Shown here one piece after another: positions 1-7,064 of a DNA stretch of 10,352 nt. Origin of the DNA: Bacteroidota bacterium (GTDB taxonomy: Bacteria > Bacteroidota > Bacteroidia > Bacteroidales > Tenuifilaceae); NCBI GenBank assembly GCA_023406715.1, contig JAEXVC010000115.1, positions 1 to 10,352 on the forward strand, given 5' to 3'. A program made the position numbers and the translations under genes. How positions within the stretch are numbered: position 1 is the stretch's first letter; each line of letters begins with the position of its first letter. The notes under the pieces are model-generated. The model saw only the letters and a program-made list of their open reading frames with translations. It was not told the DNA's origin and did no database searches.

Positions 1-209
1 TAATTTATATTGACGATGTAGGAAAAGGGGCTAAAGGTGGTTTTGCTGTGGGTGGATTAAGTGGTGCAAAATCTGGCAACAGTTTTTTTAACGTATCAAC
101 CGATGCCACTGGTATAATCAATCCTAGCCAAAACAGGGTGCTTTGGTATCCTCTTAAAAACGCTTTTATTGTTGGACGGGTATTGGTTGAACACCCCGAT
201 AGTGTTGGT

Positions 210-1060
210 ACAAATTCATTTGCTTCTGGTTATGAGTCAAAAGCCAAAGGAGATTTCTCTCAGGCAATGGGATTTAAGGCTATTGCACGTGGTGCGTATG
301 CAATGGCTATTGGTAAAAATGCGCTAGCACAAGGAAATAGTTCATTTGCATTTGGCGATGGGGCTAGGACATCGACTGCATCAACCAATTCGTTTGCAAT
401 TGGACGAAACACTGAAGCTACAGCAAATAATAGTTTTGCTTTTGGTAATGGGGCAATAGCAACAGCCGTTGGCAGTTTTGCATTCGGTGCAGGCGGGCGC
501 GACTCTACCGGTGCATCACTTGCAATATCAACTGAGGCTGCTGGCTTGAATTCGTTTGCATTTGGACTTGGGGCCTAGGCTTATGGGTTAAACTCTTTTT
601 CTATTGGAACAGGAACCACAACTTCAAATACAGGCGAAAATGCTACAGCAATGGGTTTTGGAACCGTGGCAAGTGGACGTTTTGCATTTGCCATTGGATT
701 TAAAAACATTGCGAGCGGACGTTCTGCCACTGCTTGGGGAGGCATGAGATACTCTAACTCAGAACAGTTTAATACTGCCTCGGGAGATGCAGCAACAGCA
801 TGGGGTGCAAAAACTGTTGCATCGGGACTATTATCAACGACTTGGGGTAGCAATACTAGCGCATCAGGTTGGAATGCAACTGCCTGGGGAAATTACACAG
901 AGTCAAGGGGTTATTGCACAACAACATGGGGCGCAAATTCTTACGCTCAGAATAATTATAGTACTGCCTGGATGTCGGGAAAAGCTTTGGGTTACCAAAC
1001 CACAGCAGCAGGAAATGGGGTTATTGCCAATGCTCTAAACTCATTTGTAATAGGTAGGGC
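210..1060 (+). repeat. Coding array of 14-residue YadA/Hep_Hag-like head repeats
   Basis: The unit is roughly G-x9-(S/A)-(F/x)-A-(F/I/W)-G and recurs about every 42 bases, first near NSFASGYESKAKG and last near NSFVIGRAND. The nucleotide copies have diverged, so the array is old at the protein level. Units up to about position 720 end in SFAFG, AMAIG or similar. Six units between 735 and 971 carry Trp in the same place (ATAWG, TTWG, TAWM). One unit around 740-800 has extra residues (RYSNSEQFN). In YadA-type proteins such repeats fold as a left-handed beta-roll in a trimer. Confidence 0.8.
576..578 (+). other. In-frame TAG (amber) codon inside the head-repeat array
   Basis: The frame reads Gly-Ala-TAG-Ala-Tyr-Gly, and repeats continue on both sides. 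Neighbouring units have exactly nine residues between the Gly that ends one unit and the SF/SFAFG that ends the next, as in GNGAIATAVGSF and GRNTEATANNSF. The interrupted unit also has nine if TAG counts as one residue, so one codon was substituted and nothing was inserted or deleted. The aligned units have Ile, Glu or Leu at this place. Single-base precursors include CAG, GAG, AAG and TTG. Confidence 0.9.
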
Positions 1061-1373
1061 CAACGATACTATTTATAACCATAAGGATATTAATTATTAC
1101 GACAATAAATCGCCTTGGTCTTATATTGAGTGGTATGCAGATGATCCCTTGTTTGTTGTAGGAAATGGATACGATCATCCTGCCTATGGCAAAAGCAATG
1201 CTTTTACAGTGCTTAAGGATGGAACTACAATTATTGGATGGAATACCTCCGTGGCAAATTCAACAAGTAATCCTGATGCACGTTATATCCTTTCTGTGAA
1301 AAATCCACGCGATGCGGGTTATAAATTCTATGTTCACGGTAATGCTGGAGGAACTGGAAGTTGGAATACAACC

Positions 1374-1724
1374 AGCGATGCTAGGTTAAAGAAAAACATC
1401 AAAACAATAGAAAGTCCTTTAAGTAAAGTTCTTAGACTTAGAGGTGTTTCCTACGAGTGGCTTGATGAAGCCAAGCCTGGGAAGCAGATTGGTTTCATTG
1501 CACAGGAAACTCTTGAGGTTTTACCTGAAGTAGTAACTGGGACTGAGCAAACTACTTACTCCATGCAGTATGCGCCCATTACAGCCTTGTTAGTGGAGGC
1601 TATTAAAGAACAACAAAAACTCATAGAAGAGTTGCGAACCAAAAACTCAAAACTAGAAGATAAGGTTAAGGAGATAGACAGTTTGAAAGCGGAGCTTGAG
1701 GCAATAAAAAAACTCCTAACCAAA
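1374..1724 (+). other. Peptidase S74 / intramolecular chaperone domain with coiled-coil tail
   Basis: The domain opens with SDARLKKNI, the signature of the S74 family known from phage endosialidase tailspikes and from many bacterial surface fibres. It continues with YEWLDE, QIGFIAQE and LPEVV, all typical S74 segments, then YAPITALLVEAIKEQQ and a Glu/Lys-rich heptad-like tail. In the family, the Ser with a nearby Lys carries out self-cleavage on the C-terminal side of the Ser. Here that would release about 116 residues. The key Ser, Asp, Arg and Lys are all present, so the domain is intact in sequence although it lies downstream of the TAG. Confidence 0.85.
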
Positions 1725-1766
1725 TAAGATAAAAAGGCTGAGAATTCTCAGCCTTTTTATCTTATT
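1723..1766 (+). terminator. Perfect 44-bp palindrome acting as rho-independent terminator
   Basis: Bases 1723-1744 and 1745-1766 are exact reverse complements with no spacer, 22 bp per arm. The strong core is a GGCTGAG/CTCAGCC stem around AATT, flanked by an A-run (1731-1735) and a T-run (1754-1758), so it should work in both directions. The left arm includes the last bases and TAA stop of the upstream gene. It separates the S74-type gene from the next surface-protein gene. Confidence 0.9.
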
Positions 1767-1767
1767 A

Positions 1768-1799
1768 TTTGACATGAAATTCTTTTCTAGTTATATTTA
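1768..1799 (+). promoter_or_regulatory. Candidate Bacteroidota-type promoter for the second surface-protein gene
   Basis: A TTTG at 1768-1771 is followed, after 20 bases, by TATATTTA at 1792-1799. This matches the Bacteroidota consensus TTTG/TAnnTTTG in all but the last base of the -7 box. It lies 38 bases before the preferred ATG at 1837 and just after the preceding terminator, which is where a promoter is needed. Confidence 0.45.
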
Positions 1800-1836
1800 T
1801 ACTATAGGGTTTAATTTCAATGTTAATACAATAACT

Positions 1837-3639
1837 ATGAAAAAATTAATGGTTATTTGGTTGGTGTTTTTAATAAGTCCCATTTTACAGGGCCAAACAC
1901 CATCAGGGTTTAGTTTTCAGGCAGTGCTTAGGAATAGTAGCGGACAGGTGTTGGGTAACCAAACGGCCCAGTTTAGAGTAACCCTAACAAGTGGTGACGG
2001 GCTGACAGCTTACTACCAGGAAGTGCACAATGTAACTTCGTCTGCACAGGGTATAATTAATGTGATTGTTGGCAATGGCACTGAGAAAGTTGGCTTGTTG
2101 ACAGATGTTCCCTGGGGAAATGAACAAGTTATCCTTAAAACCGAAATCAAAGTAGGTTCAGAAGCAACGTTTACTCTACTCGGAACCCAACCTTTGCAGG
2201 CGGTTCCTTATGCTTTGTACGCAAGCAATGCCAAGGAGGTTGAGAGTAGTCCAAATGCGACTGAAGATGAACCCATTTTTGTTGTTAAAAATAAGTTAGG
2301 ACAAATAGTTTTTGCAGTATATCAGGGTAGTGTGAAGATTTTTGTTGACGATATTGCTAAAGGAGCAAAGGGAGGATTTGCTGTGGGAGGTCTAAGCGGG
2401 ACAAAGGCATCAACAAGTTATTTTACCATTTCGCCTGATAGTGCCCGGATTTACGTTAATGAACAGACTGGAAAGGGAGCTAAAGGCGGGTTCGCGGTAG
2501 GTGGTTTAAGTGGAACCAAATCAGCCGACCAATTCTTAAACTTGACTCCTGAGAACTATTTCATTGGTCATCAGTCAGGAAATAATAACACCACTGGAAT
2601 GTACAATTCTATTTTGGGTTATAGAGCTGCCTACAGCAATACAGAGGGGAGCGATAATATTTTTATTGGGTATCAAAGTGGATATGCTAATAAAGTAGGG
2701 CTGAATAATATTTTCATTGGTAAAAGTGCAGGCTTCAATAATGTTGGAGAAATTCAAACACAACCATATTACCTTGCATACGGCTCCTACAATGTTTTTA
2801 TTGGCAATGAATCCGGTTATAATAACATTTCGGGATGGACTAATTTGTTTTTAGGAAATCAGTCGGGTTATGGAAACAAAACAGGTTCGGACAATACTTT
2901 TATTGGAAACTTTTCTGGAGAAAACAATAACAATGGATTTGCAAATGCTTATTTAGGGGCATTTTCGGGACGAGCAAATGTTAGTGGTCAGTTCAATGTC
3001 AATCTTGGTTTTTACAGCGGAAATCAAAATACGAACAGCAACAATACTTTTGTTGGCTCCTATGCTGGAGAAACCAATAGTGGTGGGGGGTATAATACCA
3101 TGCTTGGGTCAGGAACTGGTCAAAATTCTGTTGGTAGTCTGAATGTATTTATTGGCGCAATGGCTGGTTATAATAGTGGGGGCAGTCAGAATGTTTTCAT
3201 TGGTTATAATGCTGGATATAACGAGGCAGCGTCTTCAAGACTCTATATTGAAAACTCCAATTCAACCGCCCCATTGGTTTACGGAGAGTTTGATAATGAT
3301 GTGGTTAAGTTGAACGCAAAGGTTACTATCCGCGATTTTTATGCACTTGAGCAGCAAAGTGTAACTCTTGGCAATGGTTCAACCCTTAGTTCAAGTAAAT
3401 CGAATGTTTTAGTGTCGTCCACCTCGGCCATTACACTAAATTCATCAACTCCTTTGGCAAACGGGGCAGTAATTGGGCAGGTGTTAATTTTAGTTGGGAC
3501 TTCCGATACTAATACTGTTACACTTCCCAATAGTGGAAATTTACTGATAGGTTCAAATATTGCTCTTGGTCAGAATGATTGTTTGATGCTGTTGTGGAAT
3601 GGTTCGAAATGGATTAAGATTTCTTATTCGAACAATTGA
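1837..3639 (+). CDS. Modular secreted/surface repeat protein with NxFIGxxSG repeats (non-S74 C-terminus)
   Basis: This is a 600-residue protein of a type common in Bacteroidota. The ATG at 1837 is preferred over the in-frame ATG at 1774 because it starts a clean signal peptide (MKKLMVIWLVFLISPILQG, cut before Gln20), while 1774 overlaps the promoter-like region. Residues 20-130 form the domain seen at the start of many such proteins (GFSFQAVLRNSSG ... VPYALYAS). Residues 147-172 are a short module with VKNKLGQIVFAVY, followed by two KGAKGGFAVGGLSGTK units at 175 and 213. Residues 241-462 hold 13 repeats of about 17 residues, then the linker RLYIENSNSTAPLVYGEF. The C-terminal beta-rich domain (about 490-600) ends LLWNGSKWIKISYSNN and contains no S74 signature. 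It is probably exported, and the repeat region may form a fibre. The biological target is unknown. It is related to the broken gene upstream through the KGAKGG module. Confidence 0.88.
   Translation: MKKLMVIWLVFLISPILQGQTPSGFSFQAVLRNSSGQVLGNQTAQFRVTLTSGDGLTAYYQEVHNVTSSAQGIINVIVGNGTEKVGLLTDVPWGNEQVILKTEIKVGSEATFTLLGTQPLQAVPYALYASNAKEVESSPNATEDEPIFVVKNKLGQIVFAVYQGSVKIFVDDIAKGAKGGFAVGGLSGTKASTSYFTISPDSARIYVNEQTGKGAKGGFAVGGLSGTKSADQFLNLTPENYFIGHQSGNNNTTGMYNSILGYRAAYSNTEGSDNIFIGYQSGYANKVGLNNIFIGKSAGFNNVGEIQTQPYYLAYGSYNVFIGNESGYNNISGWTNLFLGNQSGYGNKTGSDNTFIGNFSGENNNNGFANAYLGAFSGRANVSGQFNVNLGFYSGNQNTNSNNTFVGSYAGETNSGGGYNTMLGSGTGQNSVGSLNVFIGAMAGYNSGGSQNVFIGYNAGYNEAASSRLYIENSNSTAPLVYGEFDNDVVKLNAKVTIRDFYALEQQSVTLGNGSTLSSSKSNVLVSSTSAITLNSSTPLANGAVIGQVLILVGTSDTNTVTLPNSGNLLIGSNIALGQNDCLMLLWNGSKWIKISYSNN
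2359..2520 (+). repeat. Two tandem KGAKGGFAVGGLSGTK modules (third copy at 24-71)
   Basis: The 16-residue segment KGAKGGFAVGGLSGTK is identical in protein sequence at 2359-2406 and 2473-2520, 38 residues apart. It recurs with one change (Ala for Thr) at 24-71 in the upstream gene. The DNA copies differ mainly at third codon positions, so the peptide has been kept while the DNA drifted. The same segment occurs, from general knowledge, in many Bacteroidota surface proteins. Its function is not known to me. Confidence 0.85.
2557..3222 (+). repeat. Thirteen coding repeats of about 17 residues, N-x-F-I-G-x-x-S-G-x-x-N-x-x-G
   Basis: Units begin YFIGHQSG, SILGYRAA, IFIGYQSG, IFIGKSAG, VFIGNESG, LFLGNQSG, TFIGNFSG, AYLGAFSG, VNLGFYSG, TFVGSYAG, TMLGSGTG, VFIGAMAG and VFIGYNAG. 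Eight units are 17 residues, three are 16, the fourth is about 28 because of an insert (QTQPYYLAY), and the last is cut short. The Asn/Gly-rich pattern with a regularly placed hydrophobic pair suggests a solenoid or beta-roll, as in other fibre-forming surface proteins. This is coding sequence, not a CRISPR or satellite array. Confidence 0.85.
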
Positions 3640-3735
3640 AACCCTTTGATGATTAGTATCAATCTGTGATTTTTATTGTTTTTAAGATTATTGTATCTTA
3701 TTTTTTTATACTTTTATATTTCAATCCTTTGGGTT

Positions 3736-6700
3736 ATGAAATGTAAATTCTTTTTAAGTATTCTATTTGTATTAACTCTTTACTCAGCAAGCGCCCAGCA
3801 GTTCAATAAGTATGGGCATCCGTTGATTACTAATTTTTCTGCAGAGGATTATAATGGAACCGATCAGGCTTGGAGTATAGTTCAGGATGACCGAGGCGTT
3901 ATGTACTTCGGCACATGGGAGAATGGTATTGTAGAGTATGATGGTGTAATTTGGCGTAGAATTTCAATTCCTGATAATAAACCAGTATATTCTCTGACGA
4001 GGGGCGATGATGGTTCAATTTATGTTGGAGCTTCTGGGGATTTTGGTTTTCTTGAGCCAACTGTTAGTGGGAATCTTCAGTATGTATCATTAACCGATAG
4101 GATAAGTGATTCTTTAAAGCAAGGGTTTACGCATATATTTAAAACCTATTTTTTTAAAGGTAAAACTTACTTTTGCTCTACTACCTATATTTTTGTTTAC
4201 GATGGTAAAACCGTTGATGCCATATATCTAGGCGATAAAAAAATATTTGCCAATTTTTTGACCTTTATTTGTAGCAACAAAATTTATATAGGCAGTTTTC
4301 TTAAGGGGTTGCTCATATTAGAAAATAAGGATTTAGTGCTTGCTCCAGGTGCCGAGGTTTTTGTTGAAAAAAACATTTTTTCAATATTACCATACAACGA
4401 AGCAGAGGGCCTTGTTGTTACTGATGGCGGTCTTTATCTTTATAACTATTCATCAGGCGCATCAAGGCGAGTTAAGGATAGCGACGGTTTTTTTGACAGA
4501 GTGTTCGAAGCCGCTATTCCTTATAGCCCTATTCAATTAAATAGTAAGAATTATGGAATAGGTAATGTTCAGTCTGATTGGCTCAGCTATATCCAATTTA
4601 CTAAAGATTTCAAGCCTACAGAAATTGTTAACAAAGAAATTGGACTCTCAAGCAGCCAAATTACATATTTATACCAAGGAGGAGATGGCCCTGCTTGGTG
4701 CACATTTTATGATGGAGCAATATCCCGATTTGAAGCAAACTCAAACTTAAGGAGATTTGCCAAAGAAAGCGGAATTGATGATTTTATTACTGATATCGTA
4801 AGATTTAATGGAATTCTATATATCTCAACTTTTAACGGAGTTTATTATTTGGGGTTTGAGAAAAATGGAATTCCCAAATTTTATCCTGTTGAGAATATTT
4901 CTGGTACAGTGTGGGATTTATTGGAGTTTAAAACCCCTAATGGGAAATCGATTCTTTTGGCAGGATCATATACCGATGGTGTTTTTGAAATTAGAAATAA
5001 TAGAGCATACTCAATTAGTGAAAAGCTAAAAGTAAAATTTCCCAAAGTTCAGCATAATATTTTTACTCTGTTCCAATCCAGATTTAACCCGGAAACATTA
5101 TATATGGGGATGGCCGGATCTCTGGCAACAATGTCTTGGAGTGGCGATTGGGTTGAGACAAAAAAAATAAAAGAGGATAAAATAAATTATCCAATAAGAT
5201 CTATTCAGGAAGATAAATTTGGAAATTTATGGTTAGGTTCACAAGTTAAGGGTATAAATGTAATCTCAAAAACTGGTGAATACATTGACTTTTCTTCTCA
5301 TAAGGATTTGGTTGATAGTAAGGAGTTTTCGTTTATCAACTCAAACGACACTTTATTTATAATTTCCAACAAGGGAGTATTTCACTATAGTTATACTGAT
5401 AGTTCGTTTATTAAAGGAGGCCTTGTAAATCCTTATGCTAACACAAACGGAATTTTTAGGATACAATCAACTCAAAATGGTTTTGTGGCTATATGCTCTG
5501 ATGATGAAGGTAAATATTGGGCTCAATTATTTGAAAAGGATAGCATAGGGAGTTGGAGTGTCAATTCAACACCATTTAAACGACTCCCTAATAAGTCCAT
5601 TGATGCCTTGTATGTTGATGTCGATGGGACAATTTGGATCGGAATTTCAAAAGAACTATTTAGCTACAACCCAAATTTGAATCGTAATTTCGATCTACCA
5701 TTCAGAGCTCTTATTCGAAAGGTTGTCGCCAAAGATTCATTGCTTTTCGAGGGTAATTTTTTCTCGAACTTGGACGATGGACGAAGAGTTCCTTCGCTTG
5801 AACAACAACCTATCCAAGTTCCAAGACTATCATATCATTACAATGGAGTGGTAATCAACTTTTCTTCTCCATATTTTGAAAGAGAATCAGATATACTATA
5901 TAGCCATTACCTAGAAGGCTCCGACGAGGAAACGTGGAGCAAATGGGATAGCAGAACAGAAACTACCTATACAAACCTTCGTGAGGGGAAGTACACTTTT
6001 TACGTTAAGGCAAAAAATATTTACGACAAGGAAAGCATTGTTGCCTCCTATTCATTTGAGATTAGACCTCCTTGGTACAGAACTATTTTAGCGTACTTTA
6101 TCTACTTCATACTTTTTGTCGTAGTTATATGGGGTATCGTTAAATGGAATACTCGCCGATTAATTGAAGAAAAAATTCGCTTGGAGGAAATTGTTAAGGA
6201 AAGAACTGCCGAGGTTGTGGCCCAAAAGGAGGAGATTGAGATTCAAAACGAGAAGATTGCCGCTCAAAACGAGGAAATTAAGAGTAGTATTCACTATGCA
6301 AGTAGAATTCAGGGTGCAATTCTAACTCCACCAGAACAAATAAATCGAATTTTCCCCGATAATTTTATTCTCTACCTTCCTAGAGATATTGTTAGTGGGG
6401 ACTTTTACTACATTACTCAAATAGGCAGTAAGAAAATTAGTGTAGTAGCCGACTGTACTGGGCATGGTGTTCCTGGTGGATTTATGAGCATGCTGGGTGT
6501 TTCATTCTTAACTCAAATTATTTCACAAACCGAGGATTTACATGCTGCAACTATACTTAACAAGTTACGTCATCAAGTAATTACGGCATTGCATCAAACT
6601 GGTGAAATTGGAGGAAGTAAGGATGGTATGGACTTGGCTCTTTACATTTTAGATGAACAAACTATGCATCTTGAGTTTGCTGGTGCGAACAATCCTTTAG

Positions 6701-7026
6701 TTCATATAAGTAATGGAGAATTGAACCATATTAAGAGCGATAAGATGCCTATAGGCATACACTTACGTGGCGATACTCCTTTCACAAACTTTGAGCTTGA
6801 AGTTAAGAAGGGTGATGTGATTTACACCTTCTCCGATGGTTATGCAGATCAGTTTGGAGGAGGTGATGCCCGCAAGTTTATGATAAAGAATTTAAAAGAG
6901 TTGTTACTTGAGATTCATCAAAAACCTATGGATGAGCAACGTGAGATTTTACATAAAACCCTATTGAATTGGCACGGCGATACTCCTCGGATCGATGATG
7001 TTGTTGTGATGGGAGTTCGAATATAG
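3736..7026 (+). CDS. Membrane sensor with periplasmic beta-propeller, Y_Y_Y domain and cytoplasmic SpoIIE/PP2C-type phosphatase
   Basis: This is a 1096-residue one-protein signalling device. The ATG at 3736 opens a clear signal peptide (MKCKFFLSILFVLTLYSASA, then QQ). The frame also runs open to a TTG at 3676, which would bury the signal sequence. Residues about 25-690 contain recurring two-component-regulator-propeller-like strands (GVMYFGTWENGIVEYDG, GNLWLGSQVKGINVIS, GTIWIGISKELFSYN). A Y_Y_Y-like domain follows (about 705-779, ending SYSFEIRPPWYRT), then one transmembrane helix (about 784-804) and a coiled coil to about 850. The SpoIIE/RsbU-like phosphatase fills 850-1096, with SRIQGAIL at 856-863 and metal-binding Asp889 (VSGDF), Asp906 (VADCTGHG), Asp1034 (FSDG) and Asp1088 (IDDVVVMG). 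Such phosphatases usually dephosphorylate anti-sigma-antagonist proteins or other phosphoproteins on Ser/Thr. No kinase, receiver or partner gene is visible here, so the ligand and target are unknown. Confidence 0.93.
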   Translation: MKCKFFLSILFVLTLYSASAQQFNKYGHPLITNFSAEDYNGTDQAWSIVQDDRGVMYFGTWENGIVEYDGVIWRRISIPDNKPVYSLTRGDDGSIYVGASGDFGFLEPTVSGNLQYVSLTDRISDSLKQGFTHIFKTYFFKGKTYFCSTTYIFVYDGKTVDAIYLGDKKIFANFLTFICSNKIYIGSFLKGLLILENKDLVLAPGAEVFVEKNIFSILPYNEAEGLVVTDGGLYLYNYSSGASRRVKDSDGFFDRVFEAAIPYSPIQLNSKNYGIGNVQSDWLSYIQFTKDFKPTEIVNKEIGLSSSQITYLYQGGDGPAWCTFYDGAISRFEANSNLRRFAKESGIDDFITDIVRFNGILYISTFNGVYYLGFEKNGIPKFYPVENISGTVWDLLEFKTPNGKSILLAGSYTDGVFEIRNNRAYSISEKLKVKFPKVQHNIFTLFQSRFNPETLYMGMAGSLATMSWSGDWVETKKIKEDKINYPIRSIQEDKFGNLWLGSQVKGINVISKTGEYIDFSSHKDLVDSKEFSFINSNDTLFIISNKGVFHYSYTDSSFIKGGLVNPYANTNGIFRIQSTQNGFVAICSDDEGKYWAQLFEKDSIGSWSVNSTPFKRLPNKSIDALYVDVDGTIWIGISKELFSYNPNLNRNFDLPFRALIRKVVAKDSLLFEGNFFSNLDDGRRVPSLEQQPIQVPRLSYHYNGVVINFSSPYFERESDILYSHYLEGSDEETWSKWDSRTETTYTNLREGKYTFYVKAKNIYDKESIVASYSFEIRPPWYRTILAYFIYFILFVVVIWGIVKWNTRRLIEEKIRLEEIVKERTAEVVAQKEEIEIQNEKIAAQNEEIKSSIHYASRIQGAILTPPEQINRIFPDNFILYLPRDIVSGDFYYITQIGSKKISVVADCTGHGVPGGFMSMLGVSFLTQIISQTEDLHAATILNKLRHQVITALHQTGEIGGSKDGMDLALYILDEQTMHLEFAGANNPLVHISNGELNHIKSDKMPIGIHLRGDTPFTNFELEVKKGDVIYTFSDGYADQFGGGDARKFMIKNLKELLLEIHQKPMDEQREILHKTLLNWHGDTPRIDDVVVMGVRI

Positions 7027-7032
7027 AATTTT

Positions 7033-7060
7033 AAAGGGAGGTTTTTAACCTCCCTTTTTT
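7033..7060 (+). terminator. Rho-independent terminator after the phosphatase gene
   Basis: An 11-bp perfect stem (7033-7043 with 7047-7057; core GGGAGG/CCTCCC) has a TTT loop and is followed by T's to 7060. It lies 6 bases past the TAG stop at 7024-7026 on the + strand. The convergent - strand gene ends at 7065, so the hairpin may also stop transcription from that side, though the T-run in that direction is weaker. Confidence 0.88.
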
Positions 7061-7064
7061 ATAT

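Larger units (their letters stand above)
1..1727 (+). pseudogene. Trimeric-adhesin-like surface protein with YadA-type head repeats and C-terminal peptidase S74 domain; 5'-partial, broken by an in-frame TAG
   Basis: The reading frame is open from the left edge (first full codon at 3) to the TAA at 1725-1727, apart from one TAG at 576-578. In order it encodes a KGAKGGFAVGGLSG module (24-71), a long array of 14-residue YadA/Hep_Hag-like head repeats (about 210-1060), a linker containing NAFTVLKDGTTIIG, and an S74 chaperone domain starting at SDARLKKN (Ser codon 1374-1376). It ends in a charged coiled coil. Known members of these families form trimeric fibres. The S74 domain guides trimer folding and then cuts itself off before the Asp that follows the Ser. 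The stop would remove half the repeats and the whole S74 domain. The downstream piece could restart at ATG 651 but would lack a signal peptide. The N-terminus, presumably a signal peptide and a domain like that of the next gene, lies outside the window. A real nonsense mutation, a sequencing error and amber read-through all remain possible. Confidence 0.85.

Noticed and set aside
581..853. 90-residue open frame on the - strand inside the head-repeat array
   Set aside because: It is the mirror of a Gly/Ala/Phe-rich coding repeat. It has no signal, domain or start context, and the + strand frame is clearly the coding one.
1774..1836. Upstream in-frame ATG (1774) as start of the second surface protein
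   Set aside because: It would put 21 extra residues before a textbook signal peptide beginning at ATG 1837, and it lies inside the likely promoter.
1..3639. Prophage tail-fibre module, suggested by the S74 domain and fibre repeats
   Set aside because: No capsid, tail, integrase or lysis genes are visible. The signal peptide on the second protein and the Bacteroidota-typical N-terminal domain fit host-secreted surface proteins.
3646..3662. Small hairpin (TTGAT/ATCAA, 7-base loop) after the second surface-protein gene
   Set aside because: Only five weak base pairs without a GC-rich core, so it is not a convincing terminator.
3691..3716. Possible promoter (TTG and TACTTTTA) before the phosphatase gene
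   Set aside because: The spacer is only 15 bases and the boxes lie in a T-rich stretch where chance matches are likely.
3676..3735. TTG at 3676 as start of the phosphatase gene
   Set aside because: It would add a second hydrophobic stretch before the clear signal peptide starting at ATG 3736.
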